Source: an uncultured Oscillospiraceae bacterium (GTDB lineage: Bacteria; Bacillota; Clostridia; Oscillospirales; Ruminococcaceae). Taken from it: a stretch of DNA of 13,288 bases. The DNA lies in contig CATXYA010000010.1 of the NCBI GenBank assembly GCA_958403605.1, positions 1 through 13,288 of the forward strand, written 5' to 3'. The translations under genes were made by a program, and so were the position numbers. Positions 1-7,099 of this stretch are shown one piece after another (position 1 is the first letter of the stretch; each line of letters begins with the position of its first letter). Under the pieces are notes generated by a model. The model searched no databases, was not told the origin of the DNA, and was given only the letters and a program-made list of their open reading frames with translations.

Positions 1-342
1 GGGAGTGCCGCCGACGGCATCGTGGCCATGGCCCGCGACATCGTGGACCGCGAGTACGCCTCCAACACCGTCTCGCTGGAGTACGTGGCCGACCGCGTGC
101 AGCGCTCGCCCGCCTACGTCTCCAAGATGTTCAAAAGCGTGCTGGGCTGGAATTTCAGCGACTACCTCACCACCAAGCGCCTGCAGCATGCCCAGGCGCT
201 TTTGGCGGACGAAACCATCAAAATTTATGAGCTGGCGCGGATATGCGGGTACGTGGACACGTCCCACTTTATCCGCAGCTTCAAAAAGAAGTACGGTGTT
301 TCGCCCAGCGAATACCGCCGCCAGCTGGGGAGGGGCCGTTGA
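1..342 (+). CDS. AraC-family DNA-binding domain, C-terminal part (probable YesN-type response regulator)
   Basis: This is the 3' end of a gene whose start lies before the window; it is open from base 1 and ends at TGA 340-342, giving 113 visible codons. The visible part is an AraC/XylS-type double helix-turn-helix. The first HTH covers the segment with SLEYVADRVQRSPAYVSKMF. The second ends in the family signature ICGYVDTSHFIRSFKKKYG followed by SPSEYRR. Such domains bind promoter DNA and usually activate sugar-uptake genes. The downstream gene, overlapping by 4 bases, encodes a YesM-type sensor kinase, so this protein is most likely its response regulator with a receiver domain outside the window. 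That N-terminal assignment is inference. A plain AraC regulator is the alternative. The probable target is the ABC importer starting at 2373. Confidence 0.9.
   Translation, partial: GSAADGIVAMARDIVDREYASNTVSLEYVADRVQRSPAYVSKMFKSVLGWNFSDYLTTKRLQHAQALLADETIKIYELARICGYVDTSHFIRSFKKKYGVSPSEYRRQLGRGR
327..335 (+). promoter_or_regulatory. Ribosome binding site for the TTG-started sensor kinase
   Basis: A GGGGAGGGG run lies inside the last codons of the AraC-family gene, about 5 bases before TTG 339. No ATG in this frame has a comparable site nearby; the next ATG, at 378, would remove the basic N-terminal residues in front of the first membrane helix. The site therefore decides the start at TTG 339 and indicates translational coupling of regulator and kinase. 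Confidence 0.6.
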
Positions 343-2168
343 AGCGAAAAAATAAAAGCCTCACCCTGCGCGCCCAAATGCTGCTGGCCGTGCTGGCCAT
401 GCTGGTGCCGCTGGTGGCGGCCATCACCTTCCTGTTCGTGCAGTTCGGCGCCAATGTCCGCCAGGACTGGGAGCAGGAGATGCAGCGCACCGCGGGCACC
501 ATCAGCCGCACGGTGGATCAATTCGTCAACGGTGTGTACTCGTCCTCCGACACCTTTGCCAACGATCCGCGCCTCAACGAGGTGCTGGAGCAAACGTACG
601 GCGAGGAGGAGGCGCTGCAAAAGCGCATCGACCTCCAGTACATCAACAACCGTCTGCTCACCAGCTACAACGTTTTGCAGCAGCACGCACGCATCAGCGC
701 CATCTACACGCGCAAGGGCGAGCTGTTCAACCTGCTGGACCCGGAGCAGCAGGACGCGGGCCCCTTAGCCATCCTGCGCGGGCTGGAGCTGTTCGACCCG
801 CGCCGGCTGAGTAAATTCTATTGGTACCCTTTGCAGACCAACTTCTTCAACAGCGTGCCCTACGGCGAGGTGCGGCGGGACCGCGTGTGCATCGGCAGCC
901 GCCGCATCTACTCCCCCACCAAATACGATTACCCCTATGTCCATCTTTTTGTGGTGCAGGAAAAAACGCTGTATGACCTGTACGCCGAGACGGTGGCCTC
1001 GGCCAAGGTGACGGTGTATCTGCTGAATGAGCAGGGGCAGCTGCTGTCCTCCAGCGATGAGACGGCGGTGGCCACCGGCCGTCTGCCCGAGGCGCTGTGG
1101 GCCGGCTCCGACGCGCAGCAGATGGAAAGCGAGGCGGGCGAAACGCTGGCGCTGTACCGCTCCACGTCCCCCCTCAACGGCTGGCAGACGGTGGTGGCGG
1201 CCTCCGCCGGCGCCATGGCCGCCCAGCTGGCCCAGCTGTACCGGCGCATCTTATCCGTGCTGCTGGTGTGCGTGGTGGGCTGCCTGGTGCTGCTGCTGTG
1301 GGTGTACCGCCGCTTCATGGCGCCCATCGGGCGCATGGACGCCGCTATGGCCCGCGTGGACGGCGGCGACCTGCAGGCCTATGTGGAGCCCGCGGGCGCC
1401 GGGGAGCTGCGCCACATGATGGAAGATTACAACGGCATGCTGGACAGCCTCAACCGCAACCTCAAGGCCCGCGTGGAGCTGGAGCACACCAAGCACGATT
1501 TAGAGCTGCAGGTGCTCACCAGCCAGATCAACCCGCATTTCCTTTACAATACCCTTGAGACCATCGTCTGGAAGGCGGGCGAGGCCGGACGGCCCGATAT
1601 CGGCAAGCTGGCGGCCTCCCTGGGCAAGCTGTACCGGCTCTCCATCCAGGGCGGGCAGTTTGTGCCCCTGTCCCAGGAGCTGGAGCACGTGCGCGCTTAT
1701 CTTGAGATCCAGCGCCACCGCTGCAACGCGCCGCTGGCCTGCGACCTGCGCGTGCCCGCGGAGCTGTGCCAGCACGCCGAAACGCTGAAGCTGGTGCTGC
1801 AGCCGGTGGTGGAAAACTGCTTCCTCTACGGCTTCGATGGCGTGGAGCGTCCGCTGCACATCCGCATCACCGCGCGCCGGCAGGACGGCTTTTTGTGGCT
1901 GCGGGTTGTGGACAACGGACGCGGCATGGACGCCGGGCGTCTGGCCCAGGTGCGCCGCCAGGTGGCCACGGGCGAGACCGCCGTGCCCAAAAGCGAGGTA
2001 TACCGCCGCCGCTCCACCGGCATCGGCCTGCACAATATCTCCGAGCGCATCCGCTTGTATTACGGCCTTTCGGGGGGCGTTACCGTCTCCTCCAAGCAGG
2101 GCCGGGGCACCCGGGTGGAGCTGCACATCCCCTTCCGCAATGTTCCCCAACCCCCACCATCCGCGTAA
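339..2168 (+). CDS. Sensor histidine kinase, YesM/LytS type
   Basis: Membrane sensor kinase of 609 residues that would phosphorylate the partner regulator encoded just upstream. The start is TTG 339, whose bases overlap the TGA of the regulator gene. Residues 14-36 form the first membrane helix after a basic stretch (KRKNK). Residues about 37-303 are the outside sensing region, and about 304-325 form the second helix (LLVCVVGCLVLLLWVY). A HAMP-like linker follows to about 380. The His_kinase domain has SQINPHFLYNTLE with the phospho-acceptor H400. The ATPase domain has the N-box (VVENCFLYGF, N493), the G1 box VVDNGRGMD (D525) and the G2 box TGIGLHNISERI (560-571). All key residues are present. 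YesM kinases usually respond to sugars or to substrate-loaded binding proteins; the ligand here is unknown. A strong terminator follows directly. Confidence 0.93.
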   Translation: MKRKNKSLTLRAQMLLAVLAMLVPLVAAITFLFVQFGANVRQDWEQEMQRTAGTISRTVDQFVNGVYSSSDTFANDPRLNEVLEQTYGEEEALQKRIDLQYINNRLLTSYNVLQQHARISAIYTRKGELFNLLDPEQQDAGPLAILRGLELFDPRRLSKFYWYPLQTNFFNSVPYGEVRRDRVCIGSRRIYSPTKYDYPYVHLFVVQEKTLYDLYAETVASAKVTVYLLNEQGQLLSSSDETAVATGRLPEALWAGSDAQQMESEAGETLALYRSTSPLNGWQTVVAASAGAMAAQLAQLYRRILSVLLVCVVGCLVLLLWVYRRFMAPIGRMDAAMARVDGGDLQAYVEPAGAGELRHMMEDYNGMLDSLNRNLKARVELEHTKHDLELQVLTSQINPHFLYNTLETIVWKAGEAGRPDIGKLAASLGKLYRLSIQGGQFVPLSQELEHVRAYLEIQRHRCNAPLACDLRVPAELCQHAETLKLVLQPVVENCFLYGFDGVERPLHIRITARRQDGFLWLRVVDNGRGMDAGRLAQVRRQVATGETAVPKSEVYRRRSTGIGLHNISERIRLYYGLSGGVTVSSKQGRGTRVELHIPFRNVPQPPPSA

Positions 2169-2175
2169 GTTTTGG

Positions 2176-2217
2176 AAGGCATTCCGGCAAGTTGCCCTTG
2201 TCGGAGTGCCTTTTTTT
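2176..2217 (+). terminator. Rho-independent terminator after the sensor kinase
   Basis: Arms 2176-2190 and 2198-2212 pair over 15 positions with two G-U wobbles, enclosing a 7-base loop. The T-run at 2211-2217 follows. It begins 8 bases after the kinase stop codon, so the regulator/kinase transcript should end here and the importer should have its own promoter. Confidence 0.9.
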
Positions 2218-2224
2218 GTGCGTT

Positions 2225-2256
2225 TTGACAGTAGTCCTCCCCCGTGCGAATAAGAT
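2225..2256 (+). promoter_or_regulatory. Possible upstream promoter (TTGACA element)
   Basis: A perfect TTGACA is at 2225-2230. The best -10-like match, TAAGAT at 2251-2256, is 20 bases further on, which is longer than the usual 17. It may be a weak or regulator-dependent promoter, or the TTGACA may be chance. It lies between the kinase terminator and the importer genes. Confidence 0.3.
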
Positions 2257-2283
2257 TTGCCAACAAAAGCAAAAAAACGCCGA

Positions 2284-2313
2284 TGGTAATCGTCACTTCC
2301 CCGATGCTACAAT
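2284..2313 (+). promoter_or_regulatory. Probable promoter of the ABC importer operon
   Basis: TACAAT at 2308-2313 matches the sigma-A -10 consensus at five of six positions and is preceded by TG at 2305-2306, an extended -10. The -35 region (TGGTAA, 2284-2289, 18-base spacer) is poor. A weak -35 with a good extended -10 fits a promoter needing an activator such as the AraC-type regulator; that link is inference. Initiation here would give a leader of about 50 bases before ATG 2373. Confidence 0.45.
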
Positions 2314-2327
2314 AAGGGTGCAAGAGA

Positions 2328-2348
2328 TGGCCGGCACTGCGCCGGCTA
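2328..2348 (+). other. Short GC hairpin in the importer mRNA leader
   Basis: GCCGGC at 2330-2335 pairs with GCCGGC at 2341-2346 around a 5-base loop. A wobble pair and an A-T pair extend it to 2328 and 2348. There is no T-run after it, so it is not a terminator. It ends about 10 bases before the AAAGGAGG ribosome site (2358-2365) and could protect the mRNA 5' end; this role is inferred. Confidence 0.4.
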
Positions 2349-2372
2349 CCCAACACAAAGGAGGAAAATGAA

Positions 2373-3791
2373 ATGAACTTGTTTCGCAAGGCTTCGGCCC
2401 TGACCCTCGCCGTTCTCATGGCCGGCACGGTGCTGGCCGGCTGCGGCGGCGCTTCCAGCTCCGCGGCGGCTTCCGGCTCCACCGGCGCTGCCAACAGCAC
2501 GGCTGCCGATCCCAGCAAGCCCTATGCGGGCGTCACCCTGAAATACGCCTGCACCGACACCGCCGCCGTGGGCCCCGAAAACGTGGCCCTGTTCGACCTG
2601 GTGAAGGAAAAGACCGGCATCACCATCGAGCCGCTCATCATCCCCAACAACGCTGAGGGCGAAGTGGACCGCACACTGGTGGGCCTGCAGGCCGGGGACG
2701 AAATGGACCTGATCTACCGCACCAACGCCCAGCTGAAAACCTATTACGCCGCGGGCGTCGTGGAGCCGGTGGACGAGCTGGCTGCCGCTGACGGCTACGA
2801 CATGGAGAGCGTCTTCGGCTCCAGCCTGCCTGCCATGAGCGATGGCAAGACCTATGGCCTGCCCGCGTTCAACGACATCTGGTGCGTGTTCTACAACAAA
2901 AAGGTCTTCGACGACGCCGGCGTCGCGTATCCCGCCGGCGACTGGACCTGGGACGAGTACATTGAGACCGCCGAGAAGCTGAATGACCCGGACAACAACG
3001 TTTGGGGTTCCCTGATGCTGGACTACGACGCTTACAACTACATGTACGCCGTCCAGTCCGGCGCCGAGCACTACAAGGCCGACGGCACCTCCAACTACGA
3101 CGACGCGCGCTTCAAGGAGAGCGTCGAGTGGCTGTACAGCCTGGGCAACGACAAGAAGATCCAGCCCAGCATCACCGATTACAAGGCCGGCCTGCACGTG
3201 TGGAACGGCTTTGTCTCCACCGGCATCGCCAATGATAAGGGCACCTATGACAAGCCTGTGTACGGCATGTGCGTCGTGGGCGGCTGGGTGGCTTCCATGC
3301 TGACCAACGTCGAAAAATACCCCCGCGATTGGGAGTGCGGCCTCACCAGCCTGCCGCATCCGAAGGGCCAGGAGGCCTCCACGCTGGCCGTCACCGGCTG
3401 CTACGCCATCCCCACCACCTCCAAAAACAAAGAGGCCGCGTTCGAGGCGCTGAAGTGCATCGCCGAAAACCAGTACACCCTGGGCTTTGGCCGCGTGCCC
3501 GCCCGTGTGGACCTGGACGACGCCGCCATCACCGAGTACATCGAGAACAAGCTGGTGCCCACCTATGAGGCCACCGACCACATCACCGTCGATATGATCA
3601 AGGACGCCTGGTTCTCCGGCGCCAAGGTGCTGTCCGAGAAGGTCGTCGGCACCGCCGACACCACCATCGCCCAGCTGTGGGTCTCCGAGGGCCAGCTGTA
3701 CGGCACGGGTGCCCAGGATCTCGACACCACCATGACCAACCTGAAGGAGAAGGCCGACGAGGCCATCGCCGAGGAGCTCGCCAACAGCTGA
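2373..3791 (+). CDS. Extracellular solute-binding lipoprotein of a CUT1 sugar ABC importer
   Basis: Protein of 472 residues that should capture a sugar outside the cell and deliver it to the two permeases encoded next. Residues 1-23 are a lipoprotein signal peptide with lipobox VLAGC, so C24 would be lipidated and anchor the protein to the membrane. A Ser/Ala/Gly-rich linker (about 25-44) precedes the mature domain. The segments YGLPAFNDIWCVFYNKKVF and WTWDEYIETAEKLND are typical of family-1 solute-binding proteins. The start ATG 2373 has an ideal AAAGGAGG site; the ATG at 2368 meets a stop after two codons and is excluded. A hairpin attenuator after the gene should keep expression above that of the permeases. 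Length is normal for the family. The ligand cannot be predicted; an oligosaccharide is likely from the neighbouring glycoside hydrolase. Confidence 0.93.
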   Translation: MNLFRKASALTLAVLMAGTVLAGCGGASSSAAASGSTGAANSTAADPSKPYAGVTLKYACTDTAAVGPENVALFDLVKEKTGITIEPLIIPNNAEGEVDRTLVGLQAGDEMDLIYRTNAQLKTYYAAGVVEPVDELAAADGYDMESVFGSSLPAMSDGKTYGLPAFNDIWCVFYNKKVFDDAGVAYPAGDWTWDEYIETAEKLNDPDNNVWGSLMLDYDAYNYMYAVQSGAEHYKADGTSNYDDARFKESVEWLYSLGNDKKIQPSITDYKAGLHVWNGFVSTGIANDKGTYDKPVYGMCVVGGWVASMLTNVEKYPRDWECGLTSLPHPKGQEASTLAVTGCYAIPTTSKNKEAAFEALKCIAENQYTLGFGRVPARVDLDDAAITEYIENKLVPTYEATDHITVDMIKDAWFSGAKVLSEKVVGTADTTIAQLWVSEGQLYGTGAQDLDTTMTNLKEKADEAIAEELANS

Positions 3792-3840
3792 TCATCCTTA
3801 TCTGTGGGGCGTTGCTGACCGTTCAGTGACAGGAGAAAGC

Positions 3841-3870
3841 GCCGCAGGTCTATGCGCCTGCGGCCTTTTT
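3841..3870 (+). terminator. Intra-operon hairpin/attenuator between binding protein and permease
   Basis: GCCGCAGG at 3841-3848 pairs perfectly with CCTGCGGC at 3857-3864 around an 8-base loop, followed by TTTTT at 3866-3870. It lies 49 bases after the binding-protein stop and 38 bases before the permease start. No obvious new promoter follows, so it probably acts as a partial terminator or 3' stabiliser that gives more binding protein than permease. Confidence 0.75.
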
Positions 3871-3908
3871 CTTCGCTCACGCCACTTACCAAGAGGAGGT
3901 TTTCATCC

Positions 3909-4817
3909 ATGGGTAAAAGCGGCCGTATGAAACTTTCCAAGGCCGAGCGCCAGGAGGCCGTCACCGGCTACCTGTTTGTGACGCCGTACCTGATCGCATT
4001 CATCATCTTTACCGGCATCCCCTTCCTTTCCGCGTTTGTGATGTCGCTCACCAACATGAAGTTTCTCACCAACCTGGACGGCGTGCAGTTCGTGGGGCTG
4101 AAAAACTTCGTCCGCATCTTCCAAACCAGCGGCGTCATGGACGCCCTTTGGCGCACGTTCCTTTATTCGCTCATCTATGTCCCCGTCATCATGGTGCTCA
4201 GCTTCGTGCTGGCCTATCTGCTGAACAAGGGCGTCCACGCCGTGAAGTCCATCCGCTCCATGGTGTTTCTGCCCTATGTCTCCAACATGATCGCCGTGGC
4301 CGTGGTGTGGCAGATCATGCTGGGCCCCCGTGGGCCTATCTACGCCATCCAAAAGCTGCTGGGCGCCGAAAACCCCGTCATTCCCCTGCTGGATCTGAAA
4401 TGGGCGCTGCCCACCTGTGTGCTGATCGCCGTGTGGAAGAGCCTGGGCCTCAACTTCCTGACCTACCTGGGCGCCTTGCAGAACGTGCCCGTGGAATTGA
4501 TCGAGGCGGCGGAGATCGACGGCGCCAACAAATGGCAGCAGATCAAAAACGTGGTCATCCCGGCGGTGTCGCCCACCACGTTCTTCCTCACCATCTCCTC
4601 CATCATCACCTCCCTGCAAAACTTCACGGTCATCCAGGGCCTGACGGGCGGCGGCCCCGGCGACGCCACCCGCGTGATGAGCTTGAGCATCGTGGATTAC
4701 GCTTTCACGAAATACCAGACCGGATTTGCCGCGGCACAGGCCATTTTGATGTTCGCGATCGTCATGGTGATCACCCTGATCCAATGGCGCGGGCAGAAAA
4801 AATGGGTCAACTATTAA
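3909..4817 (+). CDS. CUT1 sugar ABC transporter permease (MalF/UgpA/LacF-like)
   Basis: Membrane subunit of 302 residues. Six hydrophobic helices can be seen, from GYLFVTPYLIAFIIFTGIPF near the N-terminus to LMFAIVMVITLIQW at the end. The cytoplasmic EAA loop is clear: EAAEIDGANKWQQI at about residues 199-212, with the invariant Gly at 205, where the ATPase subunit docks. The start ATG 3909 has GAGGAGG about 9 bases upstream. The in-frame ATG at 3852 lies in the attenuator hairpin region and lacks such a site, so it is rejected. Size is normal for a MalF-like subunit without the long periplasmic loop. It pairs with the permease at 4833. No ATPase gene is nearby, so a shared MsmX-type ATPase encoded elsewhere is expected. 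Confidence 0.95.
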   Translation: MGKSGRMKLSKAERQEAVTGYLFVTPYLIAFIIFTGIPFLSAFVMSLTNMKFLTNLDGVQFVGLKNFVRIFQTSGVMDALWRTFLYSLIYVPVIMVLSFVLAYLLNKGVHAVKSIRSMVFLPYVSNMIAVAVVWQIMLGPRGPIYAIQKLLGAENPVIPLLDLKWALPTCVLIAVWKSLGLNFLTYLGALQNVPVELIEAAEIDGANKWQQIKNVVIPAVSPTTFFLTISSIITSLQNFTVIQGLTGGGPGDATRVMSLSIVDYAFTKYQTGFAAAQAILMFAIVMVITLIQWRGQKKWVNY

Positions 4818-4832
4818 AAGGAGGGTCCACTG

Positions 4833-5669
4833 ATGGAGACAAAAGGTCAAAAAGCCGGAAAATGGGTCCTCACTGTCTTTTTGCTGGCCGTGGGCATCCT
4901 TTCCATTTACCCGTTCATCTTTATGCTGTCCTCCACGTTCAAGCCCTCGGGCGACGTGCTCAGCACTCCGTTCCAGATCATCCCGAAAAACTTCACTTTG
5001 CTGAACTTCGACACCATCTTCAACCACCCCTATTTCAGCTTCCTGCGCTGGTATGGCAACACCGTGGTGATGACGCTGCTGGTGCTGGTGCTCAAATACT
5101 TCGTGGTGACACTGACGGCGTACGGCTTTTCCAAGGTGAAATTCCCCGGCCGCGACGCCATTTTCCTGGTGCTGCTGGGTGCGCTGATGATCCCCAGCGA
5201 CATCATGATTTTGCCCCGGTATATGATCTTCAAGGGCTTGGGCGTCCTCAACACGATGTGGGCGCTGATCCTGCCCAGTGTGGTGGACGTGTACTTCGTA
5301 TTCCTGCTGCGGCAGGCGTTCATCGCCATCCCGGATTCGCTCAGTGAGGCCGCCCGCATCGACGGCTGCAACCACTTCACCATCTACTGGCGCATCATCA
5401 TGCCCCTGGCCCGCGCCTCCACCTCCACCATGCTGCTGTTCAGCTTCGTGTGGTCCTGGAACGATTACATGGGCCCCTATCTGTACATCACGGACATCAA
5501 CAAGCAGATGCTCTCCGTCGGCCTGAAGATGTTCTCCACCGGCGCCGCCCAGGACTACGGCGCCCAGATGGCCGGCGCCACCCTGGTGCTGGTGCCCGTC
5601 ATCATCGCCTTCTTCCTGTGCCAAAAGTATTTTGTGGAAGGCGTCACCTCCGGCGCGGTCAAAGGTTAA
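4833..5669 (+). CDS. CUT1 sugar ABC transporter permease (MalG/UgpE-like)
   Basis: Second membrane subunit, 278 residues. It starts 15 bases after the first permease with an AAAGGAGGG site at 4817-4825. The N-terminal helix (VLTVFLLAVGILSIYPFIFML) is followed by the typical SSTFKPSGDVLSTPF segment of MalG-like proteins. The EAA loop reads EAARIDGCNHFTIYW, with E172 and Gly178, ahead of the IIMPLAR segment. The end has the common EGVTSGAVKG tail. With the preceding permease it forms the membrane channel of the importer. A strong terminator starts about 20 bases downstream, so the importer operon seems to end here and the PHP and hydrolase genes may have a separate transcript. Confidence 0.95.
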   Translation: METKGQKAGKWVLTVFLLAVGILSIYPFIFMLSSTFKPSGDVLSTPFQIIPKNFTLLNFDTIFNHPYFSFLRWYGNTVVMTLLVLVLKYFVVTLTAYGFSKVKFPGRDAIFLVLLGALMIPSDIMILPRYMIFKGLGVLNTMWALILPSVVDVYFVFLLRQAFIAIPDSLSEAARIDGCNHFTIYWRIIMPLARASTSTMLLFSFVWSWNDYMGPYLYITDINKQMLSVGLKMFSTGAAQDYGAQMAGATLVLVPVIIAFFLCQKYFVEGVTSGAVKG

Positions 5670-5685
5670 GCGGCCCGCCTGCCCC

Positions 5686-5725
5686 GGCCAAAAGGGCGCG
5701 TTGCAAAACGCGCCCTTTTTTGGCC
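5686..5725 (+). terminator. Strong terminator after the permease genes
   Basis: AAAAGGGCGCGTT at 5690-5702 pairs perfectly with AACGCGCCCTTTT at 5707-5719 around a GCAA tetraloop, with the T-run reaching 5721. GGCC at 5686-5689 can also pair with GGCC at 5722-5725. The A-run on the left arm means it could also work on the opposite strand. Confidence 0.93.
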
Positions 5726-6105
5726 CGTGGAAATCGGTCCCTTTGGGGCCGATCCGCTGTTCTGACGGAAACAGCACCCCTGCAAGGCCGCCCCAAGAAC
5801 GCAGTGATTGGCTGGCGGCTACTGCTGGCAATTGTTTTTTCTTGCTTTCGCGAAAAAGCAACGTAGCTGTACGCAGGCGTAAAGTGTTTAGCAAGCAGTA
5901 GCAGGGCGGCTTGCCGCCCGCGTTAGCCTTCCCCCCGGTGGGGGATCGCCTCCGCAGAGGCATTTCGGAGCGCAACCGGGCGGTACGCCCGGCTCTTAGC
6001 GCGGAGATAGGTGTCAGCCGCGCAGCGGCTGACGGATGAGGGGGCGCCCGCGCGCCTTTCCATCCCTATGCAAGGCACTCTTCCCTTATTTTCACACTTT
6101 GATAC
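5726..6105. other. Hairpin-dense noncoding region, possible mosaic intergenic repeat
   Basis: No convincing gene is seen between the permease stop and ATG 6119. The stretch contains many self-complementary segments: 5733-5741 with 5745-5753; TTGCTTT with AAAGCAA around a CGCGAA loop near 5840-5863; 5904-5919 (GGGCGG/CCGCCC); 5931-5944 (CCCCC/GGGGG); 5948-5961 (GCCTC/GAGGC); 5976-5992 (CCGGGCG/CGCCCGG); and 6013-6033 (GTCAGCCGC/GCGGCTGAC). The end of the last one runs into GGATGAGGG, which resembles palindromic intergenic repeats I recall from gut Oscillospiraceae. A repeat nature cannot be proved from one copy. Open frames here use no supported starts. Confidence 0.5.
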
Positions 6106-6118
6106 AAGGAGCTTTTCT

Positions 6119-7087
6119 ATGAGAGACCTCGACCTTCTGCCCCGGGAGGGCGCCTTTTACAAGGCGAACCTCCACGCCCACACCACCTGCTCCGACGGGC
6201 ACTGGACGCCCGCGCGCCTGAAAGAGGAGTACAAAAAGCGCGGCTACGCCGTGGTGGCCGTCACCGACCACCGCGTCTACCACTGGCACAAGGAGCTGGA
6301 CGACCCCGGCTTTTTGACCCTGGCCGCCTTTGAGGGCGACCTCAACCAGGGCAGCTTTGACCGGCTGGTGCCCACGGACAAGACCTACCACCTGAACCTG
6401 TACGACACCCGGCCCGAAACGCGCCCCGCGGGGTACGAGGCCCTGCTGCCGCCCCAGGGCACCTACGGCGACACCGCGCAGCTGAACGGGTACATTGCCC
6501 GCATGAACGAGGAGGGCTTTTTGGTATGCTACAACCACCCCTGGTGGAGCATGCAGGATCACGGCGATTACAAGGATCTGCGGGGCATTTTCGCCATGGA
6601 GATCTACAACCACGGCTGCGAGCACGACGGCCTGTACGGCTACGCGCCCCAAGCCTATGACGAGCTGCTGCGCCGGGGCCTGCGCATCGGGTGCCTGGCC
6701 ACGGACGACAACCACGACGTCTATGAGATCGACCATCCCCTCAGCGATTCCTTCGGCGGCGTCACCATGCTCAAGCTGCCCAGCCTGACCTATGCCAACG
6801 TCATCGACGCGCTGCGAAACCGACGCTATTACGCCACCACCGGCCCCGAGCTGTACGACCTGGCGGTGCGCGGCGGCGCGCTGCACGTGCGGTGCAGCCC
6901 CGTGGAGCGCATCTATGTGGCGATGGCGGGCCGCAATACCTACAAGGCCGTGGCCCCGGCGGGGCGCACCATCACCGGGGCCGTCTTCCCGCTGACGGGC
7001 GGCGAGGGCTGGGTGCGGGTGGACTGCCAGGACGCCCAGCGCCGCCACGCCTATTCGCCCGCCTATTTTCTCGATGAGATGGAATAA
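6119..7087 (+). CDS. PHP-domain metal-dependent phosphoesterase-like protein
   Basis: Protein of 322 residues. The PHP metal-site motifs appear in order: NLHAHTTCSDG (H19, H21, D26), VTDH (D50, H51), AFEGD (E72), H91, YNHPW (H140), and CLATDDNHD (D196, H199). A C-terminal part after about residue 245 looks like a small beta domain of unknown role. PHP proteins hydrolyse phosphate esters with two or three metal ions, but many members have unknown substrates. No signal peptide is visible, so it should be cytoplasmic. The start ATG 6119 has AAGGAG at 6106-6111. The in-frame GTG at 6011 lies in a hairpin and would add 36 residues unlike the family, so it is rejected. The glycoside hydrolase gene begins 12 bases after the stop, so the two are co-translated and probably act on the same imported compound. 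Confidence 0.88.
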   Translation: MRDLDLLPREGAFYKANLHAHTTCSDGHWTPARLKEEYKKRGYAVVAVTDHRVYHWHKELDDPGFLTLAAFEGDLNQGSFDRLVPTDKTYHLNLYDTRPETRPAGYEALLPPQGTYGDTAQLNGYIARMNEEGFLVCYNHPWWSMQDHGDYKDLRGIFAMEIYNHGCEHDGLYGYAPQAYDELLRRGLRIGCLATDDNHDVYEIDHPLSDSFGGVTMLKLPSLTYANVIDALRNRRYYATTGPELYDLAVRGGALHVRCSPVERIYVAMAGRNTYKAVAPAGRTITGAVFPLTGGEGWVRVDCQDAQRRHAYSPAYFLDEME

Positions 7088-7099
7088 AGGAGCACTGCG

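Noticed and set aside
243..338. N-terminal extension of the sensor kinase from ATG 243
   Set aside because: It would overlap the conserved second helix-turn-helix of the regulator in another frame. The added residues are unlike kinase N-termini, and TTG 339 has a good ribosome site.
2346..3581. Minus-strand open frame of about 411 codons opposite the solute-binding protein
   Set aside because: It has low-complexity Val/Gly/His content and no motif. The plus-strand gene has a lipobox, a strong ribosome site and family motifs.
3903..5975. Very long open frame on the minus strand (about 690 codons) opposite the two permeases
   Set aside because: The product is dominated by His, Gly, Gln and Asp runs with no domain. 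It spans two well-supported permease genes and a terminator. High-GC codon bias leaves such antisense frames open.
5726..6105. CRISPR array or IS element in the hairpin-rich gap
   Set aside because: There are no regularly spaced identical repeats, no transposase fragment and no paired terminal inverted repeats bounding the segment.
6011..6118. GTG start at 6011 extending the PHP protein by 36 residues
   Set aside because: It lies in a hairpin of the noncoding region with no ribosome site. ATG 6119 has AAGGAG at proper distance and begins just before the first PHP motif.
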